A stretch of DNA of 64,000 bases, taken from Candolleomyces eurysporus. Its lineage: Eukaryota > Basidiomycota > Agaricomycetes > Agaricales > Psathyrellaceae. Below are positions 11,534 through 25,109 of this stretch, in pieces (position 1 is the first letter of the stretch; each line of letters starts with the position of its first letter). Below the pieces are notes generated by a model. It searched no databases, was not told the origin of the DNA, and was given only the letters and a program-made list of their open reading frames with translations. Location: NCBI GenBank assembly GCA_027579435.1, contig JANBPK010000822.1, forward strand, positions 1 through 64,000. Reading direction: 5' to 3'. The translations under genes and the position numbers were made by a program.

Positions 11534-11925
11534 CTACTCCATGTCTGGGTCTCTCTGTATCCATTTAATCTGACGAAGGTACCTGTAGGCGATGATCTTC
11601 ATGGCTGCAACCTTCCTGGTTGCCGAAGCACGACCAACTTCAACGTCCCGGACTGTAAGGTCGTTGACAGTGAGTGGTGTGAGCTGGCCATCAGTTTGGA
11701 AGAGAAGCAGGTGGCGGGAAGCGGGGATACATGGACTGACTTAAATAGCGTAGAGTGTACAGTCCGGGCCTCGTACTTTGTAGTTCTTCCCACTTTCCAT
11801 GGGTATGGTTATGGAGAAGTTGGAAATAATCTGCGATAGTAAATGATTCAAAGAAGCTGTGAGATCAGGGTTGAGTGAGGGAGACAGTCGGAGGGCCTGC
11901 CTTTACTGGGGTTGTAAAATGGCAT
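11534..11925 (-). CDS. small solitary dsRBD-like protein, copy 3
   Basis: The predicted product is 75 aa. Exons are 11907-11925, 11741-11830 and 11534-11652 (19/90/119 nt). Introns are 76 nt (standard GT donor GTAAAGG) and 88 nt (donor GTCAGT). The domain has NYFQLLHN, GKWEELQST, YTLRYLIRDVEVG, then ASATRKVAAMKIIAYRYL. The last is the basic helix that in dsRBDs contacts RNA. This is the dsRBD partner of NLR B, located as copy 1 is to NLR A. The GT donor here aligns with the GC donors of the other copies and confirms the position of intron 1. Function is inferred from fold similarity only. Confidence 0.75.
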
Positions 11926-13169
11926 GGTGTTGACGGGATAGCTCAGTGAACTTGAAATCGAAATGCTGGGGAACTGGCGATGAGGGATAGGCAACCAAGG
12001 GCTAGGTATTATATTGACAAGCTTTGCCTCAGAGCCACGATCCAATATGCCCTACTTTGTTGGGCTCCATCCTTTGAGTATCATTTTCTGTTGGCTCAGT
12101 GCCACAGTCGCTTTACGGAACTATCCTCGCAATCATGGCGACTGGGATAGCATAGGCATTTTTGTAAATAGTTTCTGCCTGTTTGCACGAAACCGCGTTA
12201 CCGTGAAGATAGGAAGAAGGCTTAAGTTCGTTTCTACTATCCCCTTGTCGACTTCTCGATTACATTAATAGTCAAGATGCAACCCTTGCTAGTATGCCTC
12301 GAAATGTATCCCAAAACATATACTGTAAAGTGTACAACACCTTCGTGGCATCGTTCCTAACCATTCACTTAAAGAGAATGTACATAAACAAGTGATCTTA
12401 CAAACCAAACCGAGATGGAAACTTCCGCCTTGAAGGGCACAGTCTTGCCGCAAAACACCATTACGCAACTTATGTGGCTGAATGACCAGACCAAAAATGG
12501 TAACTATGAGAAACACTTAGTGCCCACCGTGCCACCGTGTAGCACAAGCACTCAACAGCTGAGTTAGGAAAATAATGATGATCAGACACCCTTCTAGTCT
12601 ATAAATCGTATATGAGGCGCGTCGATCTCGTCATCGTCACAGAACAACATCAGTCCTTGAGTAGAGCAAGAGGCCGGAATGGCATAACGCAGTACCTGCT
12701 ACCGCGCGGCTTGGTTTGAGCTCAGCGCCCGTTGCGTGGCAATTCAGTGCAGCCAAAAGGGATTTGGTACTCATGCGAAGCAGAATGTTCTATTAAAGCG
12801 TAGACCTGTCGTGAGATGAAAGGAGGCGGTTAAGCGAACATTGAAGAAGCTATAGATCTAGAATAGGGTGCCTTGAGTTAAATGAGGCGTTGAGAATCTC
12901 TCCTGTGGCTCCAACAAACGCCTCAAGAGCCTGATACCCCTTCACTAGGCCGTCAGCAGACATCAACCCGCGCCGAAGTCCGTAACTTCGGTAACTGAAG
13001 TATTTGCAAAATATTTGGTCGATTTTCGTGACGTGGGCTCGCTTTCGACAACACGACTGAGATTACACTAAATGCGGCATACATAAATACAGCTTCGTAG
13101 ATGAAGGCTAACTACTCTACTAGCTCTCCATGACACTTCCAGTAGGTTTGGGCAGAGGTTTGCCTCGAT
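11926..13169. other. intergenic upstream of dsRBD copy 3
   Basis: About 11926-12440 is the upstream region of dsRBD copy 3 and matches the region between copies 1 and 2. About 12893-13080 is the right arm of the inverted repeat. No gene could be supported. The minus-strand NLR ending at 13170 has its 3' flank here. Confidence 0.55.
12893..13080 (-). repeat. right arm of inverted repeat flanking unit B
   Basis: This is the reverse-complement partner of about 6990-7175 (see that entry). It lies between dsRBD copy 3 and the third NACHT gene. Confidence 0.6.
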
Positions 13170-15535
13170 TCAGTACTCGTCGCTCCCAGAGTCTTGTTCT
13201 TCAGAGCTATACCAGAATTCATCCCGGCAGTATAGAAGCGCTTCTGATCCCACCTTCAGAATTGCGTTGTCGATATGAAGCAATAGCTCTCTTCGTGCAT
13301 CTTCATATCGCTTCGTCCAATCTTTGTCGTAGAGACATTTCACTATTTCCTCAAAGAAAGGAGTTCCTTTATTTCCGGGATTCTGCAATGCGCGAACGAG
13401 TTTGTTTGTCTTCCAGTCGGCCTGGCTGCAAGTCACCTCCTGCAAATGCTTTGCGCAATGGCACCCTATTCGGAATTTTGCACCTGCTGATAGGGTGGAA
13501 GGGAGCGAAGTCATTTGAAGAAGATAGATGAATGCTGCGTCGAGTGAGGATTGAATATGATATTTGGCCTTGCGGATGACGGAAAGAGAGTCCACACCCC
13601 GACCCGTTCCCAAGGATCCGACGAAGAAATTAGAGGGTATCGAAGCATCGAACAAGGGAGCCATAGATGACTGATCCCACGGCCTCCAGGTACGACTGGG
13701 GCTGAAGTAAGACTGCATAATGCAAGCCATGAGATCAAGTTCAATTATCTTCTTGATCATATTGAGACGGGTTGTGGGTGACCCCCGAAAGAGTCCAGAA
13801 TTTGCCTTGTGCCAAAAGGTGCACCAGTTCTGCACGGCGAACCGAGCGCCGGGGTCTTCAAGCTCCTTGCCGAACGTATTCATGGTGATGGAGGTCATAC
13901 AGTCGAGCACGTTCGATAGCATTCGCTCTTCCCCTTTGTTGGGGTCCACAGCATACTCTTCGGAGAGATATGGACTGTTCAGGAACTCCCCGAAAGAGGC
14001 GTGGATGAAAAGATCGTCAATGTCTTGTTCGTGCCAATTCCCGATTCGAAGAACTGCATGCAAAGGTCGGAGGGCCTTGAGTCCGCTGTCGGGCGGCCGC
14101 CCTGACAGACTATCCAGAGCACAAAAGGCCTCTTCGAAACCTTCGTCCACGAAGGTCCGCTCCTCTTGAAACGCCATGACATCTTCGATAACCTCGATCA
14201 TAACGGGTCGATTTCTTTGAGGACATGATCGCATGATTTGCCTGTATAGCTCGTAAAGGGAGGAGAATGGCGTGGAATCCGAGATGTCTGGTCTGGTGGC
14301 GGAGGAATTGTACATGATATCCCTCAGAAGCTTTCGGGGGTTGCCGTATGGATCGTCGATGTGACGAATGACGGTGGCAGCGTAGATCATGTGGCCTTCA
14401 CTCTTTTGAACCAAGCACTCCTCTTCTAGCCACTCTGCATCGACTGATTCAGAACCGAGATCCTCTGCAATGCGACGGAGCTCAGCCCTCACAAACAATT
14501 TGACATCGTTCATGTGGTCCCCGACCTTGTAGAGATCGAGAGGCTCCATCACGTCACAGAAGAGTCTCGACTCTAGGTGTCGCCTGATCCATGCTTCGGG
14601 CCTGCTAAGGATGAGGAAGGAAAGGGGGAGATGATGGGAGTGGAGCTGTTGGATGAGGTTCAGCACCCGAAGTTGACTGGTTTCCCGGTCTTCGTCGGAC
14701 TTCTTCTCTAGGCGAGATTCGCGATCCGAGTTGATGCACTCGTCGATTCCGTCAACAATAATGAGTCGGTTGGGTATATCCTCGAGGTTGCTGAGAGACC
14801 TTAATGGCTCGACAATCAGCTTCCTTAGCTGAACCTCGAGAGCTTTCTTCAGCACCATCGGATCGGTATTGATAACTTCGTCGATGCGGGTTTTGAGTTC
14901 GGGGATGGAGCGGACGAGCTGATACGCTAGTGTTATGATGAAACGGGCGGGCGAGTTGCGTTCCTGGGATGTCCTCCAAAAGAAGAACGTCGCACCGACG
15001 GGACAAAATCCAAGTTTGACCGTAAGTGCCTCCAATTTCTCAGAGACCGTCCCCGCTACGGCAGTCTTGCCATACCCTGCCGGCGCATAGACCCACATGA
15101 TCGGTTTCTTCCTCCTAGATTTGTCCAGGTACCAGCCAATGATCCTGCGAACAACCACCTCCCGCGTTCCTGGGTGACATAGAGGGGGAGGAAATCTCTC
15201 GTCCGAGTCGTGCATGGCGCCTGTGGCAGCATGCTGGTACAAGACCTGGAGACCTGGCAGCGCAGTTTTGTTAATGTGACCCACGTACAACGCCTCCTGC
15301 TTGACTTACCATCGAGGTTGGGACGATGCACGTTGTTGGAAACATTGCCATATACGACGCCGTTGACAATGGGAGCATTGCTGTGCTGTTGATTGTGCAC
15401 CGTGACGGTGGATCCCCTCATTGATAAGTTGCCTTGCTTTTGTTGTTCTAGTAGGAGAGGAATTCAGTACACAACGCAAACTGGGCTTCGGTATAAGGAC
15501 TACGTACGAGAAACGCCTGGGTTGTGATTGTCCAT
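13170..15535 (-). CDS. NACHT-domain NLR-like protein 3
   Basis: This is a third NLR-type gene, only distantly related to copies A and B. Proposed exons are 15508-15535, 15310-15447 and 13170-15253, giving about 749 aa. The short N-terminal part is Asn/Gln-rich with alternating Val (it includes TVTVHNQQHSNAP and VNGVVYGNVSNNV). Next come the pre-NACHT motif RFPPPLCHPGTR, Walker A APAGYGKTAV and Walker B RLIIVDGIDEC. The rest is helical and has no WD40 or ankyrin repeats that I can see. The ATG at 15535 is chosen because it is the first in frame after a stop. The ATG at the start of MRGST in exon 2 is an alternative. There is no dsRBD gene next to it, unlike the first two NLRs. Confidence 0.8.
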
Positions 15536-16424
15536 CACTCCATTTCCAACAGCGTTGGCCTGCGTAATTGATGAGCGTTGACGTTGAATGGATCGCTCTA
15601 TCGTAGCCGGCGTGCAGTGGTATTAGCCCCCTGAAACTCGATATATGCTTCGACCTCACCGTCTGCCTCCACTCTTTTCCCCTTTTTTNGCACCTTGCAT
15701 GGACGTCGGGGTGGTGGTGTGCTGGCAATGGTTCTCAGATGAAATTTAGCGCTGGTTACAGCTGTGCCTTAGCCGTGTCAGGAGCAGGAGGGCAACGAAA
15801 ACGAAAACTCCGCAAAAAATGGGTATTTCGCGGGTGGGAAAGGTGGGGAGAAAAGAGTATAGTTGATGCCGGAACATTCGTCTGTTTACAAGTACTTATA
15901 TTCTTGTTCTGCTCTATGATGCACACTCAATTATCAGTACAGCCTTCAGGCTGTCGAAGGGAATTATGCTTGCTTGTCCGATCGTCGTTCCTTAATCACC
16001 AAGTTACGTACGCCACTGTTGTTACCCGTCAAAGGACATCGGGAAAACTGTGCGCACTGCACCCTCGTTACCGACGTAGTGTTCCTATTCCCTCTCCTCT
16101 AGTTTTCGACAACGTCTTTCAGCCTGGCGTTTGCTTGCTTACATGCCATGCTAGTAAGTCTGGATGTCAAGCGCTCACCATAATGGTTTGATTGGAGCGA
16201 GGGCTTTAGTATCCCTCGCCACGTCCTGATCCGCCTGAGAGGGCTATTTCGACTAACGAAATCTTCGACGAGCACTGCCATCAATCCAATCAATTGATCA
16301 CGATCGAATTTTCAGCGCTCACTAATCTAATCTTCTCTTTCCCTCCCTTTCGCTCCTCATTGACGCTCTCCGCTCATTTCCGACTCAAGTACCTACCTCT
16401 TACGATCCCCCTGCTGCTCGAACT
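15536..16424. other. divergent promoter region NLR3 / TSR2
   Basis: This 0.9-kb region lies between the minus-strand NLR3 start and the plus-strand TSR2 start. The last 130 bases before the TSR2 ATG are pyrimidine-rich (CTCTTTCCCTCC type), as is common just upstream of fungal housekeeping genes. No gene could be supported. An N at 15690 follows a T run. Confidence 0.5.
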
Positions 16425-17103
16425 ATGTCGGCGCAGGCATCATCCTCATCGAATGCCAACACGAACCTCGACGTCCTCTTCGCCCGCGGCGTCCTTGCCC
16501 GTCTATCCATCTGGCCGGCACTGCGAGTCGCGATTCAAGAATCTTGGGGCTCGTCTGCTGGAGCGGATAAAAANGAGTTTGCTCGCATCCGAAATATTTG
16601 ATGCGTTCCAGAGCACTGCTCCCTCAAACTCTAAATCGACAGGTTCATCGACGGGTAGTAGCACAAGTAATCCGTCAGCACCAGTAGACGACATCTACAT
16701 TGAAGACCTCCTTTTACAAATCATGGAAGATGAGTTTGATGTTAGCGTGGAAGATGGGAGCGGCGAAGCCGTTTCGAAAGATATCCTCAAAATCTACGAA
16801 GAAGTTTATAACTCAGAAGGGAAAGCACGAGACGCGCTCGTGAAAAAATTTGAAGAGGCTGCAGAGAAAACTGGGAAGGGGAGAGTGGATGTATCTATTC
16901 AGCGAGAGGACGGTGACGTCGAGGGCGATGACGACGATGAAGAGGATTGGGAGGACGAGGATGACGATGGGGACGTACAGATGCGAGAAGGAGAGGAGCA
17001 GGCCCCACAGCTTATTGACCACCAGGCGAGGAGGAGAGAAGAGCCGGAGGTGGATGAGGATGGGTTTACGATGGTTAAGGGGAGAGGGAAAGGGAGAAGG
17101 TGA
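16425..17103 (+). CDS. TSR2: pre-rRNA-processing protein TSR2
   Basis: Tsr2 is the nuclear escort of ribosomal protein eS26 (Rps26) and is needed for 20S pre-rRNA processing. The start ATG at 16425 gives MSAQASSSSNAN, then the family block with LFARGVLARLSIWPALRVAI and ESWGSSAGADK. This is the WGG-type Tsr2 core, here WGS. The middle is Ser-rich. A conserved acidic helix region follows (DLLLQIMEDEFDVSVEDGSG). The tail is strongly acidic (DDDDEEDWEDEDDD) and ends in a basic RGKGRR. In yeast the acidic tail holds eS26 and competes with importin. The N at 16574, after a run of A, must be dropped to join the two halves. The product is then about 225 aa with no introns. Confidence 0.88.
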
Positions 17104-17685
17104 TAGGATATTGTGCTCTATCTCTTAGGAGCTCTATTTTTTTAGAAAACGAGTCCCCGACATTCGTATACTCGCCGCGAGACACCCAATTCTTTGAACG
17201 GAACCCATTTAGGAACCAGGGTAATGTATACGCCCTTCCATTTCACGGTCTCATCTATCCAATCTTCGAACCAAGGTATGGAAATGTGCATGTATGAAGA
17301 AAGAGACCTTTTAGTAGTGTTTTTGCATCGTGTGGAGGTAGATTGACCGTTACTGTCAAGTGGGTCATAGCTAATTGAACCTGGGATGGCGGAAAGATCG
17401 AGAAAGACGATATCTAAAAACCTTGACGAGACGTCAAACAGTATTCTACTCATGCTTTATGTTCTAGTACTCAAGTCGTCGCCCTCGCGGGGTGAGGTAC
17501 AATAAGGAGCCCCACTTATTAAATTATGTAATTCAAAAAATTAATTCCAGTAAAAATTAATTCCAGTAAACCTGCAGACGCGTCGCGTCGATGATCAACT
17601 GATCCATCTGCTCCTCCTCCTCCTCCCCCTCCTCCCTCCCCCATCCAAAAGCCCAGGCCGGCACCGCAGTATCACGAATAGAAGA
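17104..17685. other. intergenic TSR2-RVB1 with short direct repeat
   Basis: This holds the 3' flank of TSR2 and the promoter of RVB1. An A/T-rich direct repeat (AATTAATTCCAGTAAA, twice in a row) lies at about 17537-17571. The 60 bases before the RVB1 ATG are CTCC-rich. No gene could be supported. Confidence 0.5.
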
Positions 17686-20410
<2,725 letters not shown>

Positions 20411-23400
20411 TACCAACCTGTTGCCGTTCGGTGTTTTGCGTTTGCGGTCGTGTGCTCATTTTTCGATTCGAATTCGCCTTCTTGGACTCGTCATTGCATC
20501 CCTGCCTGGAGAGTTGGACGACCCTTTTGTGTACGTATACAATAGACCAATATGCTATATGTAGATGTAAACGTCCGTTCACCCTTGGACGTAAAACTAG
20601 GGCTCGTTCGGGACTCGGGTCGGTTTGGAGCCTCCTTTTTCTTCGGAACAGGCTCGAGAAGCCCATTGTTTGCCCCAGGCCTCGGGGGTGAGTTTCCTGC
20701 GACCCGGGCTTCGAGGAGTGTTTGGACCGGGGAGCCTATAACGGCGTCTTAGTGGTTCGTTTCGATGGCGTATACGTGTGTTCTGGTTTCAAGTACTGTG
20801 TGCAGTCGAGGAACTGAGGCATTGACTGGTACGCCCGAGCCCGAGTCCTGAATGGTCGGGTATCTTCGTTCGATACTTGGCCCCAAGTACAATACGGAAG
20901 CGGCAGCTTCCAGCTTTTTCATTACTTTCACGCGAAGTGAGATGCACGAGTTAAATACGGGAGTGAATTGACCTTTAAGCTTTATTGGTTCAATTTCGAG
21001 TGTTAACGCTGACTAGGCATGTCTGGTCTCGTGTTGATCTCTATCAAACTCATTTCCGTAGGACCTCATTGGTATTAGAACACGATGTCCCTCAGGCTCG
21101 CTGTTTTGACATATTAAACAATATTTTTTCTTCTGTTTTTTTTTGAGTAGAATCCCGAATCGGACTTGTTTAACCGTAGAGTTTCAAGTTCATGGTCTTA
21201 TGACCTTCATTCGCAAACCCACTGATACAGCATCGTTCGTTTCTCAGCTCGACACTCGAAAAGAAGCTCAATTCCCTAAAATTTCTCTCCTCATTCCCGA
21301 CAGTCCGAAAATGCTGGAGTGCTACTGACCTGACCGGTTACCTCTTTCTTTTCTTTGCCAACTTCGCTCTTTCAAAATGACATTCATTGATTCGCCGGGC
21401 ATATCTGTCAAATTCCCGGACCTGTGCCCCTACATCGGATTAATGTCCGGAGTGCTTTATTCACTTTCATTCATACTATACTTAGTTAATTTGGAATTTG
21501 GAATTTTGACTATAAATTTTGACATCGACACGTCTTGTCCATTAAGCAGTTCAGAACCGATGATGATTTGCGTCCGAGGAAAAAATGCTGGGGAGTCATC
21601 GCGTTTTTCGCCTCGAGGTGTGGGGATGTGGGGTAAGTACGTAATCCTGGGCAACAGCTTACCCTGGGTTGCGCTCGAGTTCATCTCGCTGAGCCACCGG
21701 GTACCGTGTACTCGCCTCCTCACCCAATTCGCGAGGCGTTTTCGATTGGCAAAGTCTTCACAAGTTCATTGCTGAGTTCAGCGGCCCGACTTCAATTTGA
21801 AATTCGCCTCATGATCACCAAATGAAATCAGAAAGAAAAGTTTTCTATGACCATTAGAAGGCATCTCGTTCAAGCTACCGAGGTGCCTTAGACCACCTTT
21901 TCCGTTTATGAGGCTTGATTTACCGGAGCACTGGGTTCGGGTTGCCTTGCCATGGCGATATGCTGTCCCGCTGCCCACAGTTCACTTACGATATTACCCC
22001 ACACAGTTCTACAAAACCTCAATGGCAGGTGCCAGGCATATGCAATCAGATCATCCCGCACCCTTGGGGTATTCACATCGAGGTGTGTGTACCCGGAACA
22101 TGGGACAGATGAACGACAGGATGGTGGAAGTACGTACTTGCCGGAACGTGGTGAAGGGCCTGGAGGGCCTGCCAGGGGTGACACAATGGTGCCATGTCTT
22201 TCAGAAAAATACAAGATAGGCGATAGGCGGGCGGCAGAGGTCATCGGCCGGACCCGGCGCGCACCGCGTATCAATTTCTTTTAGATTCTGTCATCCCCAG
22301 AATCCTGGCACCGCTACCCCNGTTCACCGGCGGAGATTTAGCGCGCCCACGTTCTGCATCACGACGTGGTGCGCTTGGACGTCGACATAGGCATCGTCAT
22401 CATCTGACATATGTGGGCGTGGTGATGTGCCCCAGATTCTGGGGTTCGGGCGGTTCTGAGCAGAAGAGAAGCAGTGGAAGATGGGGTCCATTATTGTGTA
22501 TACGGTAAGGCTTATCGCTGGCTCCATGACCTTGACAAAGGCCATTTGGACGTTTGAGTACTTATTCTGTGTCTAGGTGACGGTATTATGACGGTAGCAT
22601 GAGCATGATATGGTATAGCATTCAAATTGGGCGAACGTTCGGACTGTCAAAGAGTGACTTGATTTCAAATTTATCTTCCGAGCTTCACTGAGTGACTGAC
22701 TAACCCTCAGAATTCAAAGCTCTTCTCCCGAAGGAGATTCTTTGACCAGATTCATGGGTTCGGCCATAGGCACGGTCGCTACGTTTCCAAATTCCAGGTT
22801 CTTTCCCGCTTTCTATCTAATTCGTGCCAGCGATACGAATTTTTTCTCTTCTGCCGCCACAACACCTGACCCTTCCTCAGACCCCTTATCAGGTTCCCTC
22901 AACGCATATCACACGAAAGCTAAATCGTCACATCTTCGATTGATTGTCGTATCATCCTTTCCTTGCTGCCTAGCCATAACCGTCGTAAACAACGCATCAT
23001 GTCACCCACTGTCAGCCGCACGCATACCCGAAATTGCAACTGTCCAGTTACAGCAAAGTCAGACCGGGGCTCACTGGCAACGGGAGGGAGGGCCACGAGA
23101 AAGGCCGGTCGCTTCGCAAAGTGTGCTTCTAGCGGTGTGGGGTAATGTGACCGGGTTCCTTGGGTCCTCTAACTGCCCCATTCACACTACTTTCGTGATG
23201 ATGATGGATGTCATCGAACAACCTATTTATTGACTGTTACTTGTTTTAGGTACCTTNACTTGCTTGGTCACTGGTAAGGTACGACGATTAGAAACCGCGC
23301 CGCACGCAGGCANNCATTTAATCCCGTCGGCCACATGCACAGTTCCCGCATTCAATTCTTACCGTGACACCCCTTTGAGAAGGTGATCCCCATCGGTGGG

Positions 23401-23824
23401 TGAGTTGTCGGTTGTTAGAGATGCGGGTGCAACATTACTTATTGGGATAGTGCTTAGACGCTCTGGCTTCCTTCTAGAGGACTCGGGGTGTTTTGATTTC
23501 GTGTTGTTTGAGTGGCTGCGCTTCGCTCCCTCTTTCGCTTTCTCCGGCCCCTGGTCTATCCCTTTTGCCGCTCGTCCCCAGCCCCTCGTGTTTTCAGCTT
23601 ATAAAAGGTTGCGAGATTTTGTGGTGGCTCGACACTTCTGCCCCCAGCTTTCAACAGCACAGCAAACAGACGCGCTACTACGACCACCACTGCNTACCCA
23701 TTGAACNNNNNACCACCANCNNCACTTCATACCCCTTGAACGTACTACNACCACCACCACTGCCACCCACCCTACTATCGTCCCTCAGTAACCCTCGACA
23801 CTCACATCACCAGTACTATTAGCC
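20411..23824. other. gene-poor stretch of 3.4 kb
   Basis: I find no gene that I can support in this stretch. Open frames up to about 160 aa exist on both strands (for example 22742-23233) but resemble no protein I know and lack consistent splice sites. Several Ns occur (22321, 23257, 23313-23314 and 23694-23752), the last in an ACCACC-type low-complexity tract just upstream of the DUF6593 gene. Unrecognised ncRNA, relic transposon or centromere-distal spacer are all possible. Confidence 0.45.
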
Positions 23825-24618
23825 ATGCAGATGCACTCGCTCAAGACTATCCCCATCACCCTCGAGGACCGCACGGCTGCCATCACCAACACCGACTTTG
23901 ACGACATGTACGACCGCGTATTCTACCAGGTCGTTCGAAACCCAGGAGACACCATAACTCGTATTTACGAGATGCACGTACGAGCTTCGCGCTCTCGCCA
24001 CGCTGCTCCCCAGGGCCCTACAAAGGGAGAGCCAGTTATTCTGCTGCAATTCCAGCCCGACGAGACGCTGGGCATGATTTCGTTCCCAAAGACGAGGACT
24101 AGTATGCCTATGAATCAGTTCCTGAGGAAGATTTCGTTCTTTGGCTCGTGAGTTTNNTTCTGGCTTCTTTTCGTCAATTTCATCGTGGATGACGTTACTC
24201 ATAATTATTCTTGCTGCGTATTCTTACAGATCTCTGATGAGGAAGTTCGTCGCATCGGATGGCAGGGAGTATAAATGGAGCTACAGGTCTCTGGAGGAGC
24301 AAGAGTGGACGGTGAGTAATGCGAAAATCGCGCAATGGCTTANGCTGACATTTCACTGCCTTGTCATTGCCATAGTGCTCTACCGCGGATGATAGCTATC
24401 TCGTCGCGCACTACGACTTAAAACCGCCCGAGATGCCTATTTACGACGTGTCAGGCAACAAGCTCATTATCTACCCCCACTTTGTCCATATCACTGCCGG
24501 TGAGTTAANTATCTTTTCTCCCGTTATACATCGGCCCATGACTAATTTTATGTGTTCTTCCTCAGATATCTTGGCCAGTCTCCTCATCATGCGCCATATC
24601 TCGCAATACAATCTCTAG
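23825..24618 (+). CDS. DUF6593-like basidiomycete protein
   Basis: The predicted product is 193 aa from four exons: 23825-24147, 24230-24311, 24376-24499 and 24566-24618, all with phase-consistent GT-AG junctions. The layout resembles the basidiomycete DUF6593 family. An N-terminal strand region contains YQVVRNPGDTITRIYEM. The central landmark KFVASDGREYKW is followed by LVAHYDLKPPE and KLIIYPHFVHITADIL, then a C-terminal helix (LLIMRHISQYNL). Function is unknown; members are usually small cytosolic proteins, often in many copies. No signal peptide or membrane segment is visible. The family call rests on the DGREYKW block and the order of strands, and should be confirmed with a profile. Confidence 0.7.
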
Positions 24619-25109
24619 TCATGGACCNCGTTGTCCAGCGCCCTCAAAAATACTCCTTGTGAATATACCAGCGGGTACCCNAACGGACTTGGACAGCTCA
24701 CTCTCNNGTCTGGGTCCTCCACCGCCTCATTGCATAATTCACCACATTGTACCACCACCCACACAGACACTCACATCACGATTCACCNACTTGCATACGC
24801 ATTTGTACCACTATAATATCGCACTGTCATCTCATTGTACACCATTGTCCTATCAGCACGGTCATCGTCTAATAACACTAAATTCCTAATTTCCTTTCAG
24901 CTTGGCCTTTGAGTTCGCCTTCTTAGTCGACCTTTGAAGCTTCCGCAACGAGCAGACGGGCGGCGATCACCGACTTCGGTGTCGGCAGGAGCCCGGCGCC
25001 GGTGAGTGGAGTAAGGACGGGTTGTTGATCTGTCCCACGATTGGTTGGTTCCCAATTTCCATCACCATTCGAACCTTTTTCTCGAAAACCCGCGCTCCGA
25101 TAAGCCCAG
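24619..25109. other. intergenic, low-complexity ACC tract
   Basis: This is the 3' flank of the DUF6593-like gene, with a CACCACA-rich tract (about 24715-24790, with Ns) resembling the tract upstream of that gene. It is followed by the promoter of HAP5. A small GC-rich hairpin (CACCGACTTCGGTG) lies near 24978. No gene. Confidence 0.45.

Larger units (their letters stand above)
7215..12440. repeat. tandem duplication unit B (NLR + dsRBD)
   Basis: This is the second copy of the block described at 763-5950. It contains NLR B and dsRBD copy 3 in the same order and orientation as unit A. Differences include indels in the spacer (about 1.20 kb against 1.04 kb between the NLR start and the dsRBD stop) and many substitutions, so the duplication is not recent enough to be an assembly artefact. 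Confidence 0.8.

Noticed and set aside
24715..24790. CACC-rich tract as a CRISPR-like or satellite array
   Set aside because: It is simple low-complexity sequence with Ns, without regular repeat-spacer structure. CRISPR arrays are not expected in a fungus.
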